64,000 bases of DNA from Hydrangea macrophylla. Its lineage: Eukaryota > Streptophyta > Magnoliopsida > Cornales > Hydrangeaceae. The position numbers and the translations under genes are program-made. The stretch lies in NCBI GenBank assembly GCA_033977485.1, contig CM066994.1, forward strand, positions 14,257,585-14,321,584, written 5' to 3'. The notes under the pieces are model-generated. The model searched no databases and was not told the origin of the DNA. It saw only the letters and a list, made by a program, of their open reading frames with translations. Shown here piece after piece: positions 22,764 to 33,820 of this stretch. Every line of letters starts with the position of its first letter. Within the stretch, counting starts at the first letter, position 1.

Positions 22764-23093
22764 CTACATGTAATTTAATACTTTAGCGAACAAACAACCC
22801 AAAAAGAAAATGAAAAGATATTGCCAAGCCCTGCTGTCATGTGTGGTGGGTGGTAGAGTAGGTGCTTGAGAAGTTGAAACCACTTCAGTTACTTCACTTG
22901 GAGTGGGTCCTTGAGAAATTGAAGCCCCTTCAGTCATGTAATCAACATCCTTGAGCCAAGCTACTTCTGCCTCGACAAGAGTATTGTATCTCTTATGTCT
23001 TGCATTGGGATAATACTTTACTTGAGCTTCACACTCCTCCCAAGTTTTAAATATGCCACGCATGCGGCCAAGCGTCACAACGTAATACGGCAT
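22764..23093 (-). CDS. Small protein with RNase H1 N-terminal/viroplasmin-like domain and C-terminal membrane segment
   Basis: The first ATG in the frame is at 23093 (the open frame runs a few codons further up without ATG); the stop is at 22764-22766. It gives 109 residues with no break. The N-terminal 45 residues (MPYYVVTLGRMRGIFKTWEE, then CEAQVKYYP...YNTLVEAEVAW) fit the RNase H1 N-terminal / caulimovirus gene VI-type fold: YYVV-GR--GI--TWEEC--QV, a conserved aromatic/basic stretch, then L-EAE-AW. In known proteins this small domain binds RNA:DNA hybrid or double-stranded RNA. The middle (residues 55-85) is Ser/Thr/Pro-rich. The last 20 residues are hydrophobic and could anchor the protein in a membrane. 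No RNase H catalytic domain follows. It lies inside the MULE on the opposite strand from the transposase and tail to tail with it. It could be a captured host gene piece or an accessory gene of this MULE lineage. Expression is unknown. Confidence 0.68.
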   Translation of the reverse strand: MPYYVVTLGRMRGIFKTWEECEAQVKYYPNARHKRYNTLVEAEVAWLKDVDYMTEGASISQGPTPSEVTEVVSTSQAPTLPPTTHDSRAWQYLFIFFLGCLFAKVLNYM

Positions 23094-23861
23094 GATAAAT
23101 ACCAGCAATAATTAATACCATAATTAATCCATCATGCATCAAAAGTTAAAAACTTGAAATATTGTTCTAAGGATATAGGCATAGAAGTAACTTCATTATT
23201 TCATTTACAGATTTTTATGTTAACCAATCCAGGAAGAATACTTTTAAAACTTGGTCTGTAGGGAGTGTAACGTTAGCTTTTGGGAATCTTAAGGGTGTAA
23301 TAAGTACAGAAAATGAAATTAGCAATACTACCGCCTAGCTACACATTCATGTTCTCATCGACCTTACATCTCATAATTGACAGCATAGTTTTTACTGACT
23401 TATTAAAGGGCACAGGGCACCTCTCCAGTTTTCATTCTTGCAGCAATCCCCTCACTAATTTCCATCAATCAATTGAACCAACACAAGTGTCATGTAGAGC
23501 TGGTTTTATAACACCCCAATTAGATAGCACTAATGAATTGTTATAAATGAAGGAACCAACACACTTCCATTCTAGAATCTAGGCATACTAACTTCCCAAG
23601 ATCAATCTAACAGCCCCTTGTGTTAGTGTCACAAACATATATGGGATAGCTATAGAGAAAGGTGATCTAAGATGGATCTCAACTTCTACTTCAAGGGTCC
23701 AATTTAGTTTAACCTTTTTTTTATTTATATTACCACAAATAGCCACTAAAAGGCCCTATATCCAAATCACAGAACCACTTCATTTTGCCCCTTCAAAGGG
23801 GATTTGAAATCAAAGTAGCCACTGGAGATACCCACAAATAGGATTTGAAACCACTTCATTT
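23094..23861. other. MULE interior upstream of the antisense ORF
   Basis: No gene seen. On the minus strand this would be the promoter side of the small ORF. Near its right end the words CACTTCATTTTGCCCCTTCA occur twice (about 23777 and 23850), a short direct duplication at the inner edge of the right TIR. Confidence 0.4.
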
Positions 23862-24221
23862 TGCCCCTTCAAATGGGATTTAACCTTTTCCAAACCTATT
23901 TTATGTATTCACTGAAAAAAGTTCATATCTCAGACCATGAAAATAACTACTCCACTACTACTACTTTTCCATGCACCCAAGTTCAAGGACAAGATAAAGA
24001 GAACTTAACCATCTGCAACATTTCGTTAAAACATGATCCCCCCCCCCCCCAAAAAAAAAAAAAAATTTTAAATATCAACTTCAAATTTCTCATACCCAAC
24101 AACACAATCACAAACCAACAACTACACGAATTGGGTTTTCTCGAAATCGATTAAAAAACGGAATAGATGAAGAAATGAGATACCCACCTTTTTGAGGTCT
24201 TTGTCTTGATTTTATTCTATG
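23862..24221. repeat. Right TIR of the MULE, inner segment
   Basis: CCCCTTCAAATGGGATTTAA, TTCATATCTCAGACCATGAA and AACTACTCCACTACTACTAC are the inverse of left-TIR sequence around 19130-19225. It also holds a poly-C/poly-A stretch (24040-24065). It ends with CTATG (24217-24221), the duplicated target of the solo LTR. Confidence 0.8.
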
Positions 24222-25394
24222 TGTTGGCCCAAAAAGGAAACCTTAGAGAGGGGGGGGGGGGGGGGGGGGGGGGGTGAAAAAGGTTTTAAAAACTAATTAA
24301 AGAAATGTTCAAATAAATTGCCCAATAAGAAAATTCACAAGAGCAAAGGAAAGATAAAGAGAATAAACACAATGCAAACCGATTTTTAGGTAGTTCGGGA
24401 AACCTCACGCCGTGCCCTACTTCCACCCCTCAAGAACACCTCTTGAGGATTTCACTATCTCAATCTTCTTCGGGTGAAGATTAAACCCTTACAATCTCTC
24501 CAAGGAAGAAAATCCTCTTCCCTTGAACTAGGGTTACACCAACCCTTAATACACACTTCCTTTATAAATAAGATTGATACAAGGATGAAGACTCTCTCAA
24601 TAGAGTGGATGAATACAAGATTGAGCTTCACAATAAATTTCTCTTAAGATATACAAATGAATCCTAGAGCAATAGAATTTATGATCTCACCAAACTAGGG
24701 CTCAAGGAGTAAATGTGATGAAATTAATAAGTTGGATTGATCAAAAGCTATCAAAAGAAGTACAAATACATTTATTTATAGCTTCCTTAGGATTTCCAAC
24801 CGTTGGAAGTAGTTGGGAGATTTAAAAGCTTCATTACATGCAGTTAACTAGTCGTTACTGTATCTATCGCAGTCATTCAGTCGACTGGATTCACAGGGCA
24901 GTCGACTGGTATTTAAAAAGGATCAGAAAGACATAAGGCTCAGTCGACTGCGTCGGGAGGACAGTCGACTGGATTGCACACAGATAACTTCTCTGCGTAC
25001 ACAGGTCGACTGTCCAGTCGAGTGGACCATTAGTCGACTCAAACGAATACACAGTCGACTGCTCTTTGCAGAATTTCAAAGATAAGTTGGGTTTAACTAT
25101 GTAGAGCTTCTTTGAATTAAATTTAGCCCATAAGAATGATGTTCACATAAACTAAATTGCTTACATAGAGTCCTAAAGAATGGTCCAAATAAGATTCTTC
25201 AACTTGTAAAGCTCTGTTTGGCTTGAAGCTTTTGGGTACAAATCACCATGTCTCTATGAATGTGAACATATATTGATGTACGATATACTTTCTGCAACTC
25301 AATCAACTTAAGATCATTAGAATATACTACTAAGTAGTTTGTTAATCATTAAAATTATCCATTCAACTAATGGAATAACACTTTGGGGCTAACA
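24222..25394 (-). mobile_element. Solo LTR (probably Copia) with 5-bp TSD CTATG and GTCGAC array
   Basis: Ends are TGTTGGCCC and GGGGCTAACA, inverted to each other, and CTATG is duplicated exactly (24217-24221 and 25395-25399). No internal domain remains, so it is a solo LTR made by LTR-LTR recombination. Read on the minus strand it has a TATA-like CTATAAATAAATG near 24770-24785, an upstream block with seven GTCGAC palindromes (24880-25060) and a downstream block with GTTTCCCGAACTACC (about 24390-24405), a layout seen in Copia LTRs. A poly-G run of about 24 lies at 24251-24274. The Copia label is an inference. Confidence 0.88.
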
Positions 25395-25543
25395 CTATGT
25401 TCAACCCATTAGGGCTTTTCAAACTAAGGAAAATAGGGAAATTACAGAGATATGTTGATATTAATGTCTTCATGTTACTGGTTATGAGTAAGGGGTTCGA
25501 ACCTGTGGCCCCAAATCGCACTCACATACAGTAACTTGAACAT
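25395..25543. repeat. Right TIR of the MULE, middle segment with rearranged end
   Basis: CTATGTTCAACCCATTAGGG through GGGGTTCGAACCTGTGGCCC is the inverse of left TIR 18890-19020. The last 24 bases (ACTCACATACAGTAACTTGA...) are an inverted piece of the TIR itself. A second copy of the same ~130-base block begins at 36195, after the gypsy element. Confidence 0.75.
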
Positions 25544-27768
25544 TGTAACACTCATACCCGGTGAAGGGCCTGGATAAAATAATTTGTATTTTAAATTATT
25601 AGATGCATTTATATGATTACATGAATACTTGTTTAAATACTTTCATATGATATGATGATATATGTGTTAGAATTTGGTGATAGCTTGGACACCCAAATAA
25701 GGGTATAATTGAAAAAGATTCATAATTAGTAGGTGCGATAGCAACTTCACAAAATATATGAGACCCACATTGGGACCCATACGGAACTTAGACAAACACT
25801 CATAAGATAATTGGGTAGTTAATGGAATGATTGAGGGATTTCATAATAAGAACTTAAGGAACTTTGGGGGGTGTAAATGAAAAAGAAGAAAAATGAGGTT
25901 AAGACACCTCATATGCATGCAGATGTAGGTGTCAAAAAGAGATGGAGACTCTCATGTACAGAAAATTAAAAGAAAAAAGAGAGCTCGGAGAGAGACGACG
26001 AGATTCCGAGACACCGACGTCGATTTTCCGCCGTTCCGTCGCCGTCCAACGTCCAATTCGCGAACCGAAGCCGTTTTCGGACTCGTGGAGGTGAGACGAT
26101 CATTTCTATACCTTCAATTTATGTTTAATCGTCGTAATTTTGGTAGCTCGTACTAATCGGTGAGACACCGTCTACCGAGTTCATGTAGGATTCACTTAAG
26201 AGTAGGAATTGAGCTTTAATTTGGTGAAATTCAGCAACTTCTTGGTTGATTTTGGGTATAATCTTGCTAAGGTGAGATTTTTTTTACCTAACATTGATTG
26301 GGGTTTTATGTGTTTAATGCTTCAATGGTTTAGTGAGGATTATTCATTTCTAGAAACCATGAAGATGCTAGATTGTGAATTGCATGTTAATTTCTATGAA
26401 AATTGTTGAGCTTATATGTTATGTGCTTATATGATTATGTGGTATTCAATGAGCTCTGGGAAAATGATTCATTGTTGGCAGTAATAAGGTGGTGACGAGA
26501 AAGAATCCGAGAAATACGTAAGTTCAAGGAATAGAAGTGACCACAAGACCAAGGGAGGTCTTCAGGTTTGAATGAATCATTAAACAGGAGACTCGGCGAC
26601 TACGTAAATGAGATATATGTTAAATTATAGCATTGCACATGTTATATATTCAATCATGTTTAGAATTTCTCACTAAGCGTAATGCTTAAGAAAACCGTTT
26701 TCCTATTTCTGTTGTGGTACATAACAACCACTGCAGGTTTAGAGCTATTCTCGGAAAGGAAATGACGAGCGTTGGGAGAAACGAGAGAGATGGGAGCGAT
26801 GGGGGAGATTTGGGACTAGAACGTGAGAACTCTCTTTAAACTTATAAAATGATGTAAAGTGTGGTTCCTATAATGGTGGTTGATACTTTGATTGTAAATT
26901 AGAGGTTTGTTTATCCCAACTTGACATTTTGTAGTTTTAGAGTTGAACTTGGGAAACCTATGTATATTCCTATGTTTTGAGTTAAATGTGTGGAAGTTGT
27001 TCACTTAGACCATTCCGGCAAGTCCGATTGGTGTTGCAAGTGTTGTGGGCGAGTTCTAATTGTTATATATATGTTGGATATGGCTTGAGTTCATGCCTAC
27101 CATGTTTTATGAACTTTTGAAGAGAATTGTGTTTCAAAATCTTGTTTTGATTCAAAAAGAAAGATGTATTCATGGTTGGGTTTGATCCAAATGTAGTTGT
27201 GTATGTGTTTAACAAGTTTAGTTCATGTCTAAATATGTTTAGAAATAGATTTGAAATGGTTTTCTAAGGTTCCATGAAGTTTGGTTTGGTTTGGATATAA
27301 TTTGGTAATGTTTTGACAAGTTTTTAGCAGCAAAAACAAGTTCTGCAGAGCGCGGATCGATCCGGGTTAAAGGACGGATCGATCCGGCCCTATTCGGGGG
27401 AATTTCTATTAGAAAACTGCAGTACGGATCGATTCGGGCTAAGGGCGGATCGATCCGCCTAGGCTTTTCACAGCACGTCCACTTTTACGGAAACGCGCAT
27501 AACTCTTTCTAGAAATTTTAGATTTGCGCACCGTTTTTTTTGTTGGAATCGGGACTCAAAGACCTATCTTTTGGTATAAATTTTGATATACTTTTCTAAA
27601 TAACCATTTTGCCCTTGGGGCTATTTTGTCACAGTAAGGTCTTTTCTGCTGGTTTAAAACATGATTTTCCTTAATAACTAGCATGTTTTAATGCTTATTA
27701 GTGTATTTTGGGTACGTATGTTCTTGTTACACGTGTCCTAATCCGCCGGGGCGGGTTGAGGTGTGACA
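25544..27768 (+). repeat. 5' LTR of the chromovirus
   Basis: It begins TGTAACACTCATACCCGG and ends GGTGTGACA. It lacks the ~160 bases that follow ACCCGG in the 3' LTR. Four GGATCGATCCG-type palindromes lie at 27352-27455, bordered by CTGCAGA. Short frames inside (for example at 25929 and 26209) occur in both LTRs, lack ATG starts or family matches, and are not genes. Confidence 0.9.
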
Positions 27769-27773
27769 ATTTT

Positions 27774-27785
27774 TGGTATCAGAGC
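27774..27785 (+). promoter_or_regulatory. Primer-binding site (initiator tRNA-Met)
   Basis: TGGTATCAGAGC just after the 5' LTR is the standard minus-strand priming site of plant gypsy and Copia elements, pairing with the 3' end of initiator tRNA-Met. Confidence 0.9.
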
Positions 27786-27960
27786 AATAGGCTAGAGCTT
27801 TGGGGCGAGAGATGTACGACGCGCAGTGTGCACACAACGACACGTAGTTGCATAAACATGCATACACGTTTACTTAGCATGCTTTTAAATGTTGATTAGC
27901 ATGTCATGTGTTTCCTAAAAATAACGTGCATGTGTGTACTATATGTGGGTGCCAGGCATT

Positions 27961-30190
27961 ATGTCTGGAGGTGACACCTCAAACCGAATGGAACGAGTCG
28001 AAAGAGCTATCGAAGGGTTAGTTTGAGTCGCCGAAACTCATGTGGTAGAAGAGAGACCGGTACAACCGATTCCAAATCCGAGGGAAGAAGTTGTTACCAT
28101 TTCAAAATTTCATAAACAAAAGCCGACCATATTTCACGGGGAAGCTGATCCGATGAAGACAAATTTTTGGATCTCAGATATGGAGAAAATCTTCAGGGTA
28201 CTACCATGTACAGAGGAACAAAAGGTGTTATTTGCAGCTGATACACTAAAGGATGAAGCACAATATTGCTGGCGTATCAAGCTGGGTTCGAGTCAACCAA
28301 CAACGTGTTAGGAAACTGTGTTCCCAGAATCCATTGACAGCGTGTATAAGTTGGTACTGCAAAAAAATTACGTGAAAACTACAATAACCCTACAAGGGCG
28401 GAACTAGGGTTACCTTAAACTGCTAAAACGGATTGCTGTAGTAGACGAATCGAGAACATGGGCTCGATAACAACTCACGATCTTCTACCGCATTCCTTTA
28501 CTGCCAGAATATCGAACTGAGTGTGGGCTCTTTTGAAATCCTTTCTGTTTTCTGCTCTCCCTCTTTTACGCGCTCTTTTCTATTCTGAGTTATAATTCTC
28601 TATATAAAAAAATGCTAACTGGGGAGAGAGCCAAAGCAGCATATATATAGGCTACGATAGGGACCATAAGAAGTCAATAAGGAATAGGCTTCCTTATGGA
28701 ATTAGGAAACCCTAATTCGAACTGAATCATATTCCTATTTCCATAAATTATAATTCATACCACTAAAGAATTATAATTGCACTCCTACCCTTATCTCAAA
28801 AATATATTTCGAGCTCCATGTTATTAAATGCTTATTATCTCCCCATGTTAAGATTACAGATATCCATTAATTAAATATAATTACTGACAATCATATTTAA
28901 TTAATTTCTTAAAATTCCTTGAGATCCTCTACTTAACTTATCTGATATGTCGGATACAAAATCCACCTGCAGGGTTTGACATAATCAAAACTTATAAGCT
29001 TTCTCAAAGGGATATCATCAATCCCAAAATTGAGACATGGATTCCATCATTAATCAATATCCACCACACAATTAATATTGTCACCCAATCCAATGAGATA
29101 TTGACCCATTTAAGGATCTCACCCTTCTAGGGATCAAAGTGTAAATATCAAATGTACGTGCCTACAAATTAACTTAGGATTTAGAGCATAAGCACTCATA
29201 ATAGCCATGAGGTATTAATTATCTTATAAGTCAGTATAAAGATAATTACCCCAAGTCAGTCCCGTTTAATACACAAAGTGTACCAGCATAGTGAGTTGAA
29301 ACTATACCATTTTTCGTAGTCAAGACAAACCTACTACAACACCATGCTGCAGTCCTACCGATGGTGTGTCCAATCCCATCTAAGACTGTAAACCAAAATA
29401 TTACATTCTATAATATCTGATGGCCTGATCTTCCGTGTGTAAGCTAAACTCTATACACCAAACCACCTACTATATAGAATGAGAGACACACATGCATAAT
29501 ATTAAATAAATAATATAATACAAACATTGCCCACACAGATTCTAAAAAAAAAATTGATTAACTGATTTTATTAAATGAATAATAAATCAACTACATAAAG
29601 CATGGCTTTTAGTATATATCCCTAACACAACGTGGGATCAATTCCTTGAGATTTTCAATGAACAATACTTTCTAGAATCGTTTGGGGATCAAAGGCTCAA
29701 GAGTTTATGCAGTTGGTGCAAGGGGGAAAATCAGTTCGAGACTATGCAACACAGTTTACAAGCTTGGGAAGATTTGATGGGGATATGATAACAACAGAGA
29801 AAGTGAAAGAAAGGAAATTTGTGGCATGGCTTCGAAGTGACATCCGGGGACGAGTGATCGTGTTCCGATCGGAGACTTTTGCTAAGGCGCTGGACAATGC
29901 TTCTATTGCTAAGAGAGACCTTGGGTATACTTTAAACATGCCACCACCACCGAGTCAACAAAGTAAACGACCGGATCAAGTCAGTTCAATAGTCAAGGTA
30001 GTGCAAAAAGAAAGAGTTCAGGAGGATCATCGGCTAGTATCAGCAGTGGTTCTAGTGGAAATAAGCCGAGGTGTCAGAGCTGTCAGAAATTTCATTAGGG
30101 CCGATGCAATTAACTTCTAAATCCAATCCTTTGCAATATTTGCCGATAATTGGGACACGTCGCTAGGAACTGTCCAAATTAGAATTTAGA
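27961..30190 (+). pseudogene. gag region of the chromovirus, split by a solo LTR
   Basis: An ATG at 27961 (MSGGDTSNRMERVERAIEG) is followed by TGA near 28023. The capsid-like part reads FHGEADPMKTNFWISDMEKI, VLPCTEEQKVLFAADTLKDE and AQYCW (28130-28275). It is interrupted by a solo LTR (28306-29627) and resumes with WDQFLEIFNEQYF and VRDYATQFTSLGRF (29634-29930). A frameshift near 29975 breaks the Ser/Gly-rich linker. Retrotransposon gag forms the virus-like particle in the cytosol. The open frames at 28042-28311 and 29707-30120 are its remains. A first CCHC knuckle would lie around 30070-30175, but the frame is broken there. Confidence 0.85.
28306..29627 (-). mobile_element. Solo LTR inserted in gag, 5-bp TSD CAACG
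   Basis: Termini TGTTAGG and CCTAACA are perfectly inverted, and CAACG is duplicated exactly (28301-28305 and 29628-29632). On the minus strand it starts TGTTAGGGATATATACTAAA and has a TATA-like GCCTATATATATGCTGC near 28638-28655, so the minus strand is its sense. There is no internal domain. It is probably Copia by size and ends, not proven. It is the innermost layer of the MULE nest. Confidence 0.88.
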
Positions 30191-30191
30191 T

Positions 30192-33100
30192 ATGAGGGGT
30201 CGACGTTTCACTTGTAAGGAATTGGGACATCAAGCTAAGGATTGTCTAACCAAGCATCAGGGAACTTCAGGTTCTGGTTCATATGTGGCAAGTGCTATTA
30301 CGCTGAGACCTACTCAACAACCTCCGAGGAAAGAACAGCGGGAGGCAAGGTCGTATCAACTCAGGCCGGGAGAGACCACTTCTGCTGACACCGTCGTATT
30401 AGGTATGGTTCCCATTTGCTCACACCTAGCAAATGTACTTGTAGATTCGGGATCTACACACTCGTTCGTATCACATCACTTTGTTAAACACTTAGATAAG
30501 CCATTAGAGTTTTTGGATTATGATATATCTGTTGCGATACTGTTGGGGGCTCCGTTGGTTAGTTCGGGGGTATTTAAGAAATGTGGAATTAACATGAATG
30601 GTAAAGAATTGACCGTCGATTTGGTACCGTTAGTTATTCAACACTTTGATGTCATGTTAGGCATGGATTGGTTAGCGGCTAATTACGCGAATATCGATTA
30701 TAACAACAAAGGGGTAGTATTCCGTATTCTGGATCAAAAAGTCTTTCATTTTCAAGGCAAGGGAGTTATAGCACCACCATATATTGTGTCAGCCATTGAG
30801 GCTTGTCATTTGTTAAAGAAGGGTTGTTGGGGATTTCTTTATAGTATACTTGATACTAGAGGCCTAGATTTAAAACTTGAAGATATTCTAGTTGTTAGAG
30901 AATTTTCGGATGTATTTCTAGAAGAGTTGCCTAGTGTATTAATTGACCGAGAGATTGAATTTGGTATTGATGTTATGCCGGGAATGCAACCTATTTCATG
31001 AGCACCATATCGAATGGCACCAGTTGAGTTGAAAGAGTTAAAGATTCATTTGCAAGAATTGCTCAACAAGGGTTTTATTCGACCTAGCGTGTCTCCGTGG
31101 GGTGCACCAATATTATTTGTGAAGAAGAAGGATGGTACAATGCGGATGTGCATTAATTACTAGGAAATCAACAAAGTAACAATCAAGAATAAGTACCCGT
31201 TGCCACATATCGACGATCTATTTGATCAGCTTCAAGGGGCTCAGATGTTTTCAAAGATTGATTTGAGGTCAGGGTACCATCAACTAAAGGTTAAAACTGA
31301 GGATGTAGAGAAGACAGCCTTTAGGACTCTCTACGGGCACTATAAATTTCTGGTAATGCCGTTTGGGGTTACTAACGCTCCTGCTGCCTTCATGGATTTG
31401 ATGCACCGTGTGTTCAAATCGTACTTGGATGAGTTTGTGATAGTTTTTATTGATGACATTCTTATTTACTCGAAGAGTTCGGAGGAGCCTAAACAACACT
31501 TGAGACTAGTTTTACAACGACTTCGAGAGAAACAGTTATTTAGGAAATTAAAGAAGAGTGAGTTTTGGTTAACAAGTGTCACTTTTCTAGGGCATGTGAT
31601 TTCTAAAGATGGTATTTCTATAGACCCATAGAAGATTGAAGCCGTTATGAATTGGTCAGGGCCAACTAATGTGTCTGAAATTCGAAGTTTCTTGGGGTTA
31701 GCCGGATACTGTAGAAGATTCGTCAAAGATTTCTCTAAAATTACGACTCCGATGACGAGATTGATGAAGAAAGATGTACCATTTGAGTGGAATAAGGAGT
31801 GTGAAGATTGCTTCTTAGCATTGAAGGAGAAATTAACGACACCGATACTCACAATTCCAACAAGTACTGGAAATTTTAGAATTTATAGTGATGCTTCTCA
31901 TCAAGGCCTAGGTTGTGTGTTAACTCAGGATGACAAGGTAATAGCCTATGCTTGAAGACAACTGAGACCACACGAGAAGAATTACCCAACACACAATCTG
32001 GAGCTAGCGGCGGTAATCTTCGCCTTGAAGATTTGGAGACATTACCTATACGGAGAGACATGTGAAATCTTCACCGACCATAAGATCTTAAAATACTTAT
32101 TCACTCAGAGAGATCTTAACATGCGACAAAGGAGGTGGTTGGAACTCATGAAAGATTACGATTTGAAAATTCAGTATTACTCGGGAAAAGCGAATGTGGT
32201 TGCCGATGCCTTGAGCCGGAAGTCGTCGAAAAACTTAGCTTATGCCTTAACAGCACAGGAGGAGCTAGTGAAAGAATTTGAACAATTAGAACTTGAAGTC
32301 ATTCCCAAAATTAGAGGTGGCTTAATGGCTGCAATTATGGCACAGCTGAGTTTAATTGGTGAATTCAAGACTAATCAGCTCTTAGACCCAAAATTCAAGA
32401 AAATTATAGATGAGTTACCTGAGGGTAGAAGGCCAGAGTTCAGATTTCAAGACAGTGTTTTGAGATACATCAACCGTTTATGTGTTCCTAAAGTTGGTGG
32501 TTTGAGAGATAGAGTTATAGAAGAAGCTCATAATATGAGATATTCAGTACATCCGGGTAGTACCAAAATGTATCGAGACTTGTGAGACATTTATTGGTGG
32601 AGTGGTATGAAGCGGGAAGTAGCGGAATTTGTTGCTAGATGCTTGACATGCCAAAAAGTAAAAATGGAACATCAACGACCTGGAGGAGAACTACACCCGC
32701 TAGAGATACCGGAGTGGAAGTGAGAGCATATTACGATAGATTTCGTATCGGGGTTTCCAAAATCTCAAAAGTCGAATGATAGCATTTGAGTCATCGTAGA
32801 CCAGTTGACTAAGTCAGCCCATTTCTTACCTATGAAGACCAAAGATCCATCAAAACTTGCAGAGATTTATATCAGAGAGATTATAAGCCTTCATGGAACA
32901 CCGATTTCGATAGTGTCAGATCGTGATACTCGATTTGTATCAAGATTTTGGAAGAGTTTGTAGAAGGCTATGGGCACAGCTCTATATTTTAACACTGCTT
33001 TTCATCCCCAGACCGATGGTCAATCCAAGAGGGTGATTCAGATCTTAGAAGACATGTTGAGGGTATGTGTTATGGATTTTAAAGCTGATTGGGAAACACA

Positions 33101-33770
33101 TTTGCCGTTGACTGAATTTTCTTACAACAACAACTTTCAAACTAGCATTGGAATGGTGCTTTATGAGGCACTGTATAGAAAGTGTAGATCGCCGGTGTAT
33201 TGGACAGAAGTTGGAGAGAAACAGCTTTTGGGACCAGAGATAGTACAAATTACTACTGACAAGATTAGATTGATTAAACAACGATTACAAACAGCTCAAA
33301 GTCGTTACAAAAGTTATGCAGATACGGGTAGAAAACCGTTGGAGTTTAAAGTAGGTGACTATGTGTTTTTGAAGGTATCGCCTTCAAAAGGTATATCACG
33401 GTTTGGTAAGCGAGGTAAGCTCAGTCCAAGATACGTTGGACCTTATTTTATTCTTAACTGGGTGGGACCGTTGGCTTATCGGTTGGAATTGCCACAAGAG
33501 TTGGCGAATGTTCATAACGTGTTCCACGTGTCAATGCTTCGACGTTATGTGCCGGATTCGAAACATGTTATCGTTCCAGAACTGTTAGAGATTCGGGAAG
33601 ATTTGACTTATGTGGAGCATCCAGTGCAAATTCTTGATAGAAAAGATTAAGTATTGAGAACCAAGGTGATTCCACTTGTAATGGTGCAATGGCGAAGTCA
33701 TTCGGTTGAAGAAGCTACTTGGGAATGAGAGGATGAGATTTGAGCAAAGTACTCGCACTTAATCGATTCT
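30192..33770 (+). pseudogene. pol of the chromovirus: protease, reverse transcriptase, RNase H, integrase, chromodomain-like tail
   Basis: Domains in order: second zinc-knuckle remnant (CKELGHQAKDC); aspartic protease with VLVDSGSTHSFVS (about 30437) and MLGMDWL; RT with [41 protein letters not shown] and the catalytic [11 protein letters not shown] (about 31446); RNase H with [14 protein letters not shown] and, further on, [26 protein letters not shown]; integrase with CLTCQKVK, VIVDQLTKSAHFLP, HGTPISIVSDRDTRF, FHPQTDGQSKRVIQILEDML; then VHNVFHVSMLRRY and a chromodomain-like VQWRSHSVEEATWE. Premature stops lie near 30998, 31160, 31628, 31952, 32582, 32721, 32787, 32959, 33647, 33725 and 33740. 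Most can be read as C-to-T or G-to-A changes in Arg, Gln or Trp codons. The product cannot be translated whole. Confidence 0.92.
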
Positions 33771-33807
33771 TGAGGTAAGAGTAAATTTGGGGACCAAACT
33801 CCCTTTT

Positions 33808-33820
33808 AGGGAGGGAGAAA
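33808..33820 (+). promoter_or_regulatory. Polypurine tract
   Basis: AGGGAGGGAGAAA directly before the 3' LTR; the plus-strand primer of reverse transcription. Confidence 0.85.

Noticed and set aside
25929..26409. Basic Arg-rich frame and a following 66-residue frame
   Set aside because: Both lie in the 5' LTR and the first recurs in the 3' LTR (34366); it lacks an ATG, so it is just LTR sequence.
31284..31852. Minus-strand frames under RT
   Set aside because: Shadows of the plus-strand reverse transcriptase; no own motifs.
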